Shown: positions 1 to 6,366 of the stretch, piece by piece
Layout of the letters: each line of letters starts with the position of its first letter
Numbering within the stretch: position 1 is the first letter of the stretch
DNA from: CBDUQI01 sp965369325
Lineage (GTDB): Bacteria; Pseudomonadota; Gammaproteobacteria; Steroidobacterales; JBCBZW01
DNA length: 8,659 nt
Assembly: GCA_965369325.1 (NCBI GenBank)
Contig: CBDUQI010000234.1
Span: 1-8,659, forward strand
Reading direction: 5' to 3'
The notes under the pieces: generated by a model
Database searches by the model: none
Told to the model about the DNA's origin: nothing
The model's input: the letters and a program-made list of their open reading frames with translations, nothing else
Translations under genes and position numbers: made by a program

Positions 1-647
1 TTCAAACAGAAGAAGAGCAGATTGCCGCGATAAAAAAGTGGTGGTCCGAGAATGGATTTTTTGTCATCGGTGGCGTATCACTGGGCCTGGCCGCGTTGTT
101 CGGTTTCAGGTGGATGGAGGCCCGCGAGGAGGCGCAGTTGCAGCAGGCCTCAAGCACGTATGAAAGCGTGCTGGAAGCGGTGCAGGATTCCCAGCGCGAC
201 CGTGCCCAAAACCTGGCCGGCGAGCTTGAGAGCGAGCATAGTGATTCGGAATACACCGCGCAGGCAGCGCTGGCGCTGGCCAAAGTGTACGTCGAGGCCG
301 ACGAGCCGGCTGAAGCTGTTACCCAGCTTGAGAAAGCCATTGCCGTCACCTCCGATGAGCAGTTGCGAGCGACTGCACGCTTGCGTCTGGCACGTGTGCT
401 TTTGCATCAGGCCAAGGCGCAACGTGCGCTCGACACCCTGGATGTGGGTGGCGCAGGCGCGTTCCAGCCGTTTTTTGATGAGGTCCGTGGCGATGCACTG
501 GTAGTGCTGGGTCGGGAGAGTGAGGCGCGCGATGCGTATCGCAATGCGCTGGATGCATTTCCCACCGGCCTGGGTGATCGGCGCATGGTAGAGATGAAAC
601 TTTCCGCCATTACCACGACCGAAGACGAAGTCAGTAACGAATCCTGA
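1..647 (+). CDS. yfgM: YfgM family TPR protein, SecYEG-associated (5' partial)
   Basis: The reading frame is already open at base 3 and ends at a TGA at 645-647; 214 residues are visible. E. coli YfgM has about 206, so only a handful of N-terminal residues are missing. The visible start (QTEEEQIAAIKKWWSENG) matches the YfgM N-terminus: a short acidic cytoplasmic segment and a KKWW motif. One membrane segment follows (visible residues about 18-35, GFFVIGG...ALFGF), then a periplasmic helical TPR-like domain. The segment SDEQLRATARLRLARVLL is close to E. coli SDENLKAVINLRLARVQV. In E. coli YfgM is a single-pass inner-membrane protein that binds SecYEG together with PpiD and helps periplasmic chaperoning. 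It lies 29 bp before bamB, the conserved order, and hisS would be expected just upstream. The identity is secure; the true start lies outside the window. Confidence 0.93.
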   Translation, partial: QTEEEQIAAIKKWWSENGFFVIGGVSLGLAALFGFRWMEAREEAQLQQASSTYESVLEAVQDSQRDRAQNLAGELESEHSDSEYTAQAALALAKVYVEADEPAEAVTQLEKAIAVTSDEQLRATARLRLARVLLHQAKAQRALDTLDVGGAGAFQPFFDEVRGDALVVLGRESEARDAYRNALDAFPTGLGDRRMVEMKLSAITTTEDEVSNES

Positions 648-676
648 GCACAAGGCGCTTTGGGGCGACTTCAAAC

Positions 677-1912
677 ATGAGCAAGTACATGTCTAATACG
701 CGTTATCCATCGGCCGGCCCTCTGCTGCCGCCAGCCCGTGTTTTTCCTGCACGGGCACAGCTGGGCTTGGTGGTCCTGAGCGGCCTGCTGGTGCTTGGCG
801 CCTGCGGCGGTAAGGATGAGAATAAGGCCGAGGAGCCGGCTGAGTTGATCGATATCAGTCAAACCCTGAAGGTAAAGCGGGCATGGAGCGCGCGGGTTGG
901 TGATGAAACTGAATCACTGCGCCTGGGACTGGCGCCGGCCAGCGACGGCACCCGCGTTTATGCGGCTGCACACGATGGCAAAGTGGCCGCCTTTGACGCG
1001 GTAAGCGGCGAGCGGCTGTGGCGTATTGAGAGTGAGCGCTCGTTTTCGGCGGGCCCAGCCTGGGGTGAAGGTAAGCTGGCGCTCGGCAGTAGCGATGGCG
1101 ATCTTACCTTGCTGAATGCGGCTGATGGCACCGAGTATTGGTCGCGCAACATCGGCTCGGAAGTGCTGGCCAGCCCGCTGGTCGTGCGTGGCCTGGTGAT
1201 TGTACGCACGGTGGATGGTCGGCTACGCGGCTTCGAGCAGTCCAACGGCGATGAACGTTGGACGATGCGCCGTGAAGTGCCTGCGCTAACCTTACGTGGT
1301 AATTCCGCCCCTGCGATTTCGGGCGATAAGGTCATCGCCGCGTTTGATGATGGGGTCCTGGTGGCGCTGGATATTGCCAGCGGCGATCCCATCTGGGAGT
1401 CCTCGGTGGCCTCTCAGCGTGGCCGTACGGTGATCGAGCGGCTGGCTGATGTGGACGCAGATGTGTTGGCGGCAGGCAACGATATCTATGTGCTGGGCTA
1501 TCAAAGCCGCGCCGCCATGGTGTCGGGCGAGTCCGGCCAGGTACTGTGGAGCAATGAGCACTCTGGGTTTGAGCCACCGGGGGCAGATTGGTCGCGCTTG
1601 TACATCACTGATGCGCAGAGCGAAGTGGTGGCAATGGACCGGTTGACCGGTGCCGAAATGTGGCGTCAGAACAGCTTGCGCCTGCGTCGCGTCAGCGGCC
1701 CGGTGGCGTTCGGCAATAACGTTGTGGTGGGCGATTTTGAAGGTTATCTGCACTGGATGGGCCGCGACGACGGGACCTTTAAGGCGCGTGTCCGTGCAGG
1801 CGGCGAAGCCGTCAGCAATCCACCGCTGGTAGTCGGCGAGATGCTTTATGTGCAAACCGACGGTGGCGAGATCAGCGCATACGCGTTGCCGCAGGACACG
1901 CCCAACGGGTGA
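677..1912 (+). CDS. bamB: Outer membrane protein assembly factor BamB (lipoprotein)
   Basis: This 411-residue protein is a PQQ-like beta-propeller lipoprotein of the BAM complex, which folds beta-barrel proteins into the outer membrane. The hydrophobic segment from residue 29 ends in a lipobox LGAC with Cys43. Gly at +2 (no Asp) predicts Lol sorting to the outer membrane. Propeller blade signatures repeat through the mature protein: AFDAVSGERLWR, LLNAADGTEYWS, ALDIASGDPIWE, AMDRLTGAEMWR. The segment RTVIERLADVDADVL is the BamB-typical region between blades. The pre-lipobox region is long (28 residues before the hydrophobic core). ATG 677 and ATG 689 (Met5) are the only nearby starts. A weak GGGG at 662-665 favours 677. 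It sits between yfgM and der, as in many gammaproteobacteria, and is probably co-transcribed with both. Confidence 0.95.
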   Translation: MSKYMSNTRYPSAGPLLPPARVFPARAQLGLVVLSGLLVLGACGGKDENKAEEPAELIDISQTLKVKRAWSARVGDETESLRLGLAPASDGTRVYAAAHDGKVAAFDAVSGERLWRIESERSFSAGPAWGEGKLALGSSDGDLTLLNAADGTEYWSRNIGSEVLASPLVVRGLVIVRTVDGRLRGFEQSNGDERWTMRREVPALTLRGNSAPAISGDKVIAAFDDGVLVALDIASGDPIWESSVASQRGRTVIERLADVDADVLAAGNDIYVLGYQSRAAMVSGESGQVLWSNEHSGFEPPGADWSRLYITDAQSEVVAMDRLTGAEMWRQNSLRLRRVSGPVAFGNNVVVGDFEGYLHWMGRDDGTFKARVRAGGEAVSNPPLVVGEMLYVQTDGGEISAYALPQDTPNG

Positions 1913-1918
1913 TTGGCG

Positions 1919-1936
1919 GGGCGCCCCGGGGCGCCC
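1919..1936. repeat. Perfect 18-bp GC palindrome between bamB and der
   Basis: GGGCGCCCCGGGGCGCCC is its own reverse complement and lies 7 bp after the bamB stop. As RNA it can form a 7-bp all-GC stem with a CCGG loop. It can also be read as two tandem copies of GGGGCGCCC (1918-1926 and 1928-1936). No T-run follows, so it is not a standard intrinsic terminator. Likely roles are an mRNA processing or stability hairpin between the two cistrons, or a partial attenuator before der. The function is inferred only. Confidence 0.6.
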
Positions 1937-1959
1937 GCTGACACCTCGACCTGTTTCAT

Positions 1960-3414
1960 ATGCTCCCGGTAATCGCACTTGTTGGCCGCCCCAATGTTGG
2001 CAAATCGACGCTGTTCAACGCGTTGACCCGCACGCGCGATGCGCTGGTGGCCGATTTTCCCGGTCTCACCCGCGATCGCCAATATGGTTTCGGCCGACTC
2101 GGTGAGTGCCCTTACATCGTGGTGGATACCGGCGGGCTGAGTGGCGAGCAGGACGGCCTGGATGGCCTGATGGCCAAGCAGACGCTGGCAGCGCTGGATG
2201 AGGCGGACACCGTACTGTTCATGGTGGACGCACGAGAAGGGCTCACCAGCCCGGATCATCAGGCCGCGCAACTGCTCCGACGCAGCGGCAAAACCATATT
2301 CGTCGTGGTGAACAAAGCCGAGGGTCAGCAATCCGATCTGGTTGAGGCCGACTTTCAGCAGTTCGGATTTGCGCATGTAGTAAGCATTTCGGCCGTGCAT
2401 CGCCAAGGCCTGCGCTCGATGATGGACGAGGTTCTGGCGCCGTTTATTGATGCGCCTGAGCCGGATGTTGAGCTGGTCGCCTCGGATGACGCCACCGCTA
2501 CCGACGGGGCCAAGTTGTCGGTCAGCGGCTTGTCGGGCGAGGCGCACGGGGTACTGGTCGCGGTCCTCGGGCGGCCGAATGCCGGCAAGTCCACGTTGAT
2601 TAACCGCATGATTGGCGAGCAGCGGGTGGTGGCGTTCGATCAACCAGGTACCACCCGTGATGCGGTTCTGGTCCCGTTCGAGCGCGACGGCAAACCGTAC
2701 ACCCTGATTGATACCGCCGGCGTTAGGCGCCGTTCACGCGTGGACGATGTAATCGAGAAGTTCAGCGTGATTAAGACCCTGCAGGCGGTGGAGCGGGCCA
2801 ACGTAGTGGTTGCCATGATTGATGCGCATGAGGGCGTGACTGATCAGGACGCAAGCTTGCTGGGTCTAGCGCTGGAGCGCGGTCGTGCGACTGTCGTGGC
2901 GATTAACAAGTGGGACGGGCTGACCAGCTCACAGCGCGATGACATTAAACGCCAGATTGACGTCAAGCTGCCGTTTCTGGATTTCGCCCAACGGCATTTT
3001 ATCTCCGCGCTGCACGGCACGGCGGTAGGCGATTTGTTCCCCTCGATCGATGCCGCGTTTGCCGCGGCCGTTCGTGAGTTGCCAACACCGGAGCTCACCC
3101 GTGCACTTGAGGATGCCATGAGTGCGCATCCGCCGCCGCTGGTGCGGGGGCGTCGGCCAAGATTGCGTTACGCGCACCAGGGCGGGCGCAATCCTCCGTT
3201 GGTAGTGATTCACGGCACCCAGGCCAAGCAGATCAGCGATAGCTATCGGCGTTATCTCACCAACTACTTCCGCGAGCAATTTCGCCTGCACGGAACGCCG
3301 GTACGTATCACCTTGAAGTCAACCGAAAACCCCTATGCGGGGCGCCGCAACAAGCTCACACCGCGCCAGCAGGTAAAGCGCAAGCGGATGATGAAGCACC
3401 ACAAAAAGAAGTAG
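1960..3414 (+). CDS. der: Ribosome biogenesis GTPase Der (EngA)
   Basis: This 484-residue protein has two tandem GTPase domains and a C-terminal KH-like domain. It is needed for maturation of the 50S ribosomal subunit. Domain 1 has a P-loop GRPNVGKST (9-17), LTRD (36-39), DTGG (56-59) and NKAE (118-121). Domain 2 has GRPNAGKST (204-212), TTRD (231-234), DTAG (251-254) and NKWD (316-319). The KH-like domain (about 355-470) contains REQFRLHGTPVRI and is followed by a very basic tail, RKRMMKHHKKK. The length is usual for the family. The fourth motif of domain 1 has Glu where the general consensus is Asp; this may be a tolerated variant. In-frame TGA at 1939-1941 bounds the start, and ATG 1960 is the only good candidate. 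No clear Shine-Dalgarno lies upstream, so coupling to bamB translation or leader structure may matter. Confidence 0.97.
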   Translation: MLPVIALVGRPNVGKSTLFNALTRTRDALVADFPGLTRDRQYGFGRLGECPYIVVDTGGLSGEQDGLDGLMAKQTLAALDEADTVLFMVDAREGLTSPDHQAAQLLRRSGKTIFVVVNKAEGQQSDLVEADFQQFGFAHVVSISAVHRQGLRSMMDEVLAPFIDAPEPDVELVASDDATATDGAKLSVSGLSGEAHGVLVAVLGRPNAGKSTLINRMIGEQRVVAFDQPGTTRDAVLVPFERDGKPYTLIDTAGVRRRSRVDDVIEKFSVIKTLQAVERANVVVAMIDAHEGVTDQDASLLGLALERGRATVVAINKWDGLTSSQRDDIKRQIDVKLPFLDFAQRHFISALHGTAVGDLFPSIDAAFAAAVRELPTPELTRALEDAMSAHPPPLVRGRRPRLRYAHQGGRNPPLVVIHGTQAKQISDSYRRYLTNYFREQFRLHGTPVRITLKSTENPYAGRRNKLTPRQQVKRKRMMKHHKKK

Positions 3415-3422
3415 CCTCGAAA

Positions 3423-3480
3423 CGCCGCATCCATGTGGCGTAATACTGTCAAAAGTTGTCTTTTTACGCCGCCCAGGCGG
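3423..3480 (+). other. Cluster of mutually exclusive stem-loops downstream of der
   Basis: Four short arms overlap in the 169-bp gap after der. Arm 1 (3423-3429) pairs with arm 2 (3434-3440) as a 7-bp stem with one G-U and a TCCA loop. The GGCGTAA at 3437-3443 pairs perfectly with TTACGCC at 3464-3470. The CCGC at 3469-3472 pairs with GCGG at 3477-3480. Neighbouring pairings share bases and exclude each other. A TTTTT run lies at 3461-3465 but does not directly follow the first stem. This may be a degenerate terminator of the der transcript or a leader structure; the sequence does not decide between them. Confidence 0.35.
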
Positions 3481-3508
3481 TGTCCAGGCCCCGATGGTCG
3501 CCGCGATT

Positions 3509-3517
3509 TGCGATAAT
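3509..3517 (+). promoter_or_regulatory. Candidate extended -10 promoter for the DUF937 gene
   Basis: TGCGATAAT fits the sigma-70 extended -10 pattern TGnTATAAT, with 5 of 6 bases in the hexamer. It lies about 66 bp before the ATG at 3584. No good -35 hexamer is visible at 16-18 bp upstream, which is usual for extended -10 promoters. The position makes sense because the preceding gene ends at 3414 and structured RNA separates the two. Confidence 0.4.
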
Positions 3518-3568
3518 ACGGCTCCCGGTACCCACGCGAGTTGCCGGGCAGTCATCATCGTCATCTCC

Positions 3569-3575
3569 GAAGGGG
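3569..3575 (+). promoter_or_regulatory. Ribosome binding site fixing the DUF937 start
   Basis: GAAGGGG ends 8 nt before ATG 3584, which gives good spacing. It supports this ATG over the in-frame ATG at 3494, whose extra 30 residues would overlap the candidate -10 element and do not resemble the family N-terminus. Confidence 0.7.
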
Positions 3576-3583
3576 TACTACAC

Positions 3584-4150
3584 ATGAGTCTTTTAAAAGC
3601 AATTCTTGAAGCGCAGGGCGGCAAGCTGGTGGAACAGCTGGCGGGCCAGCATGGCGTTAACTCGTCGCAGGCAACCGACGCAATCAGGAATCTGCTGCCA
3701 GCGATTGCCGGCGGTATGAAGCGCAACACGCAGCAGGCCGGTGGCCTGGAGTCGTTGTTGAACGCGGTGAAGAACGGCAACCACACACGCTACCTGGATG
3801 ACGCCAACCAGATCACGCAGCCCGCCGCTATCAACGACGGCAACAAGATCCTGGGCCATATCCTGGGCAGCAAAGATGTCAGCCGTGCGGTCGCCTCGCG
3901 TGCTGCCGAGCAGACCGGCCTGGACCTGGGGGCATTGAAGAAAATGTTACCGGCCGTTGCCGCGATGGCCATGGGCGCAATGGGCAAGCAGAACACCTCC
4001 GGCGGCCTGCTGGGGCAGTTGGCTGGCGCTGTGCTGAAGGGACAGCAGCCCGATAGGGGCGCGCTGGGTGGTCTTGGCGCGTTGCTGGATGCCGACAACG
4101 ACGGCTCTTCGATGGATGACCTTTTGGGCATGGCCAAGAAGTTCCTCTAA
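3584..4150 (+). CDS. DUF937 (YidB-like) protein of unknown function
   Basis: This 188-residue protein starts with MSLLKAILEAQGGKLVEQLA, the typical DUF937 N-terminus. It then has the family motif LLPAIAGGMKRN (37-48) and a second, related stretch MLPAVAAMAMGAMGK (121-135), which suggests an internal helical duplication. Residues 169-179 (DADNDGSSMDD) form an acidic EF-hand-like loop common in this family, followed by a short hydrophobic tail LLGMAKKFL. There is no signal peptide or clear membrane segment, so it is probably cytoplasmic. The family is widespread in bacteria (E. coli YidB) without an established biochemical role. The gene has its own ribosome site and a candidate promoter, and a strong hairpin follows it, so it may be a single-gene unit. 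Confidence 0.85.
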   Translation: MSLLKAILEAQGGKLVEQLAGQHGVNSSQATDAIRNLLPAIAGGMKRNTQQAGGLESLLNAVKNGNHTRYLDDANQITQPAAINDGNKILGHILGSKDVSRAVASRAAEQTGLDLGALKKMLPAVAAMAMGAMGKQNTSGGLLGQLAGAVLKGQQPDRGALGGLGALLDADNDGSSMDDLLGMAKKFL

Positions 4151-4166
4151 CAAGCTGTAAGGTGCC

Positions 4167-4188
4167 GCACGGGGCGTGAGCCCCGTGC
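4167..4188 (+). terminator. Strong hairpin after the DUF937 gene
   Basis: A perfect 9-bp stem (GCACGGGGC at 4167-4175, GCCCCGTGC at 4180-4188) encloses a GTGA loop, a GNRA-type tetraloop. It begins 17 nt after the stop codon. Only a weak T-rich stretch follows (CCGTTTT about 9 nt later), so termination may be partial or the stem may simply protect the 3' end. It separates the DUF937 gene from the M48 protease gene. Confidence 0.6.
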
Positions 4189-4214
4189 GTTCCACCGTTT
4201 TCGGGTATCACCAA

Positions 4215-5099
4215 ATGCGTAGCTCTCGGGCAGGACATGCGGGGTATCGCCGCCGCAGCACACGCCAGCAACTAGGTGGGCTAGGGCGCAGCCGTTCGGG
4301 CGGGTTTATTCGCTGGCTGCCCATTGCACTGTTCGTGCTTTACTTCGCGTACTACTACTTCAGCAATCAGGAGCAGGTGCCGTTAACCGGGCGCACGCAA
4401 CTGGTGGATCTTAGCCGCGAGCAGGAAGTGGCGCTGGGGCTGCAGTCTTATCAGGAGATTCTGGCCGGTGCCGATGTGGTGCGCTCGGGTGAGGATCTCA
4501 ACACGGTGCGTGATATTGGCCAACGTCTGGTCGCCGCCGCCGCCGATATCGACCCGGGCTTCGACTGGGAATTCAACGTGATTCGCTCCGAGCAAGCCAA
4601 CGCGTTTGCGCTGCCTGGGGGCAAAACAGCCGTTTACACCGGCATCCTGCCCATCGCCGAGAATGTGAATGGATTATCGGCGGTGATGGGGCATGAGATT
4701 GCCCACGCCATCGCCCGCCACGGTGCCGAGCGTATGGCACATCAAAAATTAATTCAGATCGGCAGCATGGCCGCCTCTTTCGTGTTGGGCGATATGGGGT
4801 ACCAGACGCAGCGCATGGTGCAGGGCGCCCTGGGAGTGGGTGCGCAATACGGTGTGCTGATGCCGTTCTCGCGCAGCCACGAGTCAGAGGCTGATCGGAT
4901 CGGGCTGATTCTGCTAGCCCGCGCGTGTTTCGATCCGACCGAGGCGCCGCGGCTATGGGAACGGATGGGCCAAGCCAGCGGCGGGCGCGCGCCGGCTGAG
5001 ATGATGTCTACTCACCCAAGCCCGCAAACCCGGGTAGAGCAATTCAAAGAGTGGATGCCCGAAGCGCTGCGCATCCGCGAACAGCACTGCGGTCGCTGA
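4215..5099 (+). CDS. Membrane-anchored M48 family zinc metalloprotease
   Basis: From ATG 4215 the product has 294 residues. An N-terminal segment with nine Arg in the first 33 residues is followed by one membrane helix (about 34-49, WLPIALFVLYFAYYYF). This predicts N-in topology with the protease domain in the periplasm. The catalytic motif HEIAH is at 160-164, with a further His169 (HEIAHAIARH). The third zinc ligand is Glu223 in ESEAD (223-227). Upstream, NAFALPGGKTAVYTG (129-143) and, near the end, STHPSPQTRVEQF are standard for the LoiP/YcaL/Oma1-like M48 group. Such enzymes degrade or process envelope proteins; the substrate here is unknown. A GTG at 4176 is also in frame, but it sits in the loop of the preceding hairpin and adds an unfamiliar 13-residue extension. 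No strong ribosome site precedes either start. Confidence 0.9.
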   Translation: MRSSRAGHAGYRRRSTRQQLGGLGRSRSGGFIRWLPIALFVLYFAYYYFSNQEQVPLTGRTQLVDLSREQEVALGLQSYQEILAGADVVRSGEDLNTVRDIGQRLVAAAADIDPGFDWEFNVIRSEQANAFALPGGKTAVYTGILPIAENVNGLSAVMGHEIAHAIARHGAERMAHQKLIQIGSMAASFVLGDMGYQTQRMVQGALGVGAQYGVLMPFSRSHESEADRIGLILLARACFDPTEAPRLWERMGQASGGRAPAEMMSTHPSPQTRVEQFKEWMPEALRIREQHCGR

Positions 5100-5105
5100 G
5101 CCGGA

Positions 5106-5122
5106 CCGCACGTTCTGTGCGG
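5106..5122 (+). terminator. Short hairpin after the M48 gene
   Basis: CCGCAC (5106-5111) pairs with GTGCGG (5117-5122) around a GTTCT loop, 7 nt after the stop codon. The 6-bp GC-rich stem lacks a following T-run, so it is a weak terminator or 3'-end hairpin at best. Confidence 0.35.
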
Positions 5123-5177
5123 CATCGTTCATAGTGGTAACCCTGGTGGCGAGTTCGTACACTTGCCCCACACGATG

Positions 5178-5183
5178 AAGGAG
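5178..5183 (+). promoter_or_regulatory. Ribosome binding site of the MetX-like gene
   Basis: AAGGAG lies 4 nt before ATG 5188, a slightly short but workable spacing. It selects this ATG over the internal Met18 and Met24 codons, which lie before the conserved alpha/beta-hydrolase core. Confidence 0.65.
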
Positions 5184-5187
5184 AGCC

Positions 5188-6312
5188 ATGGTTACCCCCA
5201 GTTGGATACACATTCCCGCGGCCGCCAAAACCCACCAGATGACCCAATCACTTAACATGCGGCGCGGGCTGAGCCTGTCTGGTGTGCAGGTGGTGTACGA
5301 GACCTGGGGTGAACTGAATGCCGAGGCGAGCAACGGCGTGCTGATCCTCACCGGCCTGTCCCCGTCTTCGCATGCCGCATCCTCGCCGCAAGATCCTACG
5401 CCGGGATGGTGGGAGGATATGGTTGGCCCGGGCAAGCCGATCGACAGCAACCGTTTTTTTGTTATCTGCGTAAATTCGCTGGGCAGTTGTTTCGGCTCCA
5501 CCGGGCCGGCGTCGATTAACCCGGCGAGCGGTGAACCGTACCGGCTGAGTTTTCCCCGCCTGTCGTTAGAGGACGTGGCGCGAGCTGCCCATAGCGTTGT
5601 GAGCAGCCTGGGGATTGAGCGGCTGAGCGCTGTCGTGGGTGCCTCTATGGGCGGGATGAGCGCGCTGGCCTATGCGCTGTTATATCCTAATCATGCCGAT
5701 GCGCTGGTTAGTATCTCCTCGGCGGCGCGCTCACTGCCGTTTTCCATCGCGTTGCGCTCGTTGCAGCGTGAGTTGATTCGTACCGATACTCGTTGGGAGC
5801 AGGGCAACTACTCGATGGATGCCGGGCCGGTGCGCGGGATGCAACTGGCACGCAAGATCGGCATGATCACCTACCGGTCGGCGCAGGAGTGGAAGCATCG
5901 GTTTGGCCGCGAGCGCGTGCCGGATCCGCACCGTGATGGCCCGTTTGGCATTGAGTTTGAGGTGGAGTCCTATCTGGAGGCACACGCTCAGAAGTTCACT
6001 GGCGGCTTTGACGCCAACTGTTACCTGTATCTGTCTGCCGCGATGGATCTGTTTGATGCGGCCGATCATGGCGCGGCCCTGCAGGGACAGTCGCAGAGGC
6101 AGGATACCGGCTTGCAGCGGGTGCTGGTGATCGGCGTAAAAACCGATATTCTGTTCCCGCTCGAGCAACAGCAGGAACTGGCGCAGATGCTGGATTCGGG
6201 CGACCGTGATGTGCAATTGGTGGAGTTGCCATCGATACAGGGGCATGACGCGTTCCTGGTGGATATGGATCGTTTCCGGCCGGTAGTGGCCGGATTTTTT
6301 AATCAGTTCTAA
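5188..6312 (+). CDS. metX: MetX-family O-acyltransferase, possibly serine O-succinyltransferase
   Basis: This 374-residue alpha/beta-hydrolase-fold enzyme transfers an acyl group from acyl-CoA to the hydroxyl of homoserine or serine, activating it for sulfur assimilation. The nucleophile elbow is GASMGGM (151-157, Ser153). The triad is completed by Asp320 (GVKTDILFP) and His353 (QGHDAFLVD). YETWGELN (37-44) and NSLGSCFGSTGPASINP (96-112) are family blocks. The oxyanion region reads LTGLSPSSHAA (55-65), where homoserine acetyltransferases usually have ALTGDSH-like sequence. From memory, this version, together with PGWWEDMVGPGKPID and LPFSIALRSLQRE, matches the Xanthomonas-type proteins assigned as L-serine O-succinyltransferases, which feed cysteine synthesis. 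The gene symbol is therefore a family label and not a statement of substrate. A good ribosome site precedes it. The oxidoreductase gene 54 bp downstream may be co-transcribed. Confidence 0.85.
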   Translation: MVTPSWIHIPAAAKTHQMTQSLNMRRGLSLSGVQVVYETWGELNAEASNGVLILTGLSPSSHAASSPQDPTPGWWEDMVGPGKPIDSNRFFVICVNSLGSCFGSTGPASINPASGEPYRLSFPRLSLEDVARAAHSVVSSLGIERLSAVVGASMGGMSALAYALLYPNHADALVSISSAARSLPFSIALRSLQRELIRTDTRWEQGNYSMDAGPVRGMQLARKIGMITYRSAQEWKHRFGRERVPDPHRDGPFGIEFEVESYLEAHAQKFTGGFDANCYLYLSAAMDLFDAADHGAALQGQSQRQDTGLQRVLVIGVKTDILFPLEQQQELAQMLDSGDRDVQLVELPSIQGHDAFLVDMDRFRPVVAGFFNQF

Positions 6313-6366
6313 GAGCTGAATGGGACCTGCGGGTGGTGCAGCCTGTTCTCTGGCGAAGGAAATTCA

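Noticed and set aside
1292..2643. Long minus-strand open frames opposite bamB and der (228 and 265 codons)
   Set aside because: They are antisense to strongly supported genes, show no recognisable protein features and are typical by-products of GC-rich codon bias.
3494..3583. Upstream ATG extension of the DUF937 gene
   Set aside because: It lacks a ribosome site, spans the candidate promoter and adds residues not seen in the family; ATG 3584 has GAAGGGG at good spacing.
5100..5187. SAM riboswitch, Met box or clear promoter upstream of the MetX-like gene
   Set aside because: No riboswitch core or MetJ-type AGACGTCT repeat is visible. The best -10 (TACACT at 5158) has only a poor -35 partner, so I do not annotate a promoter.
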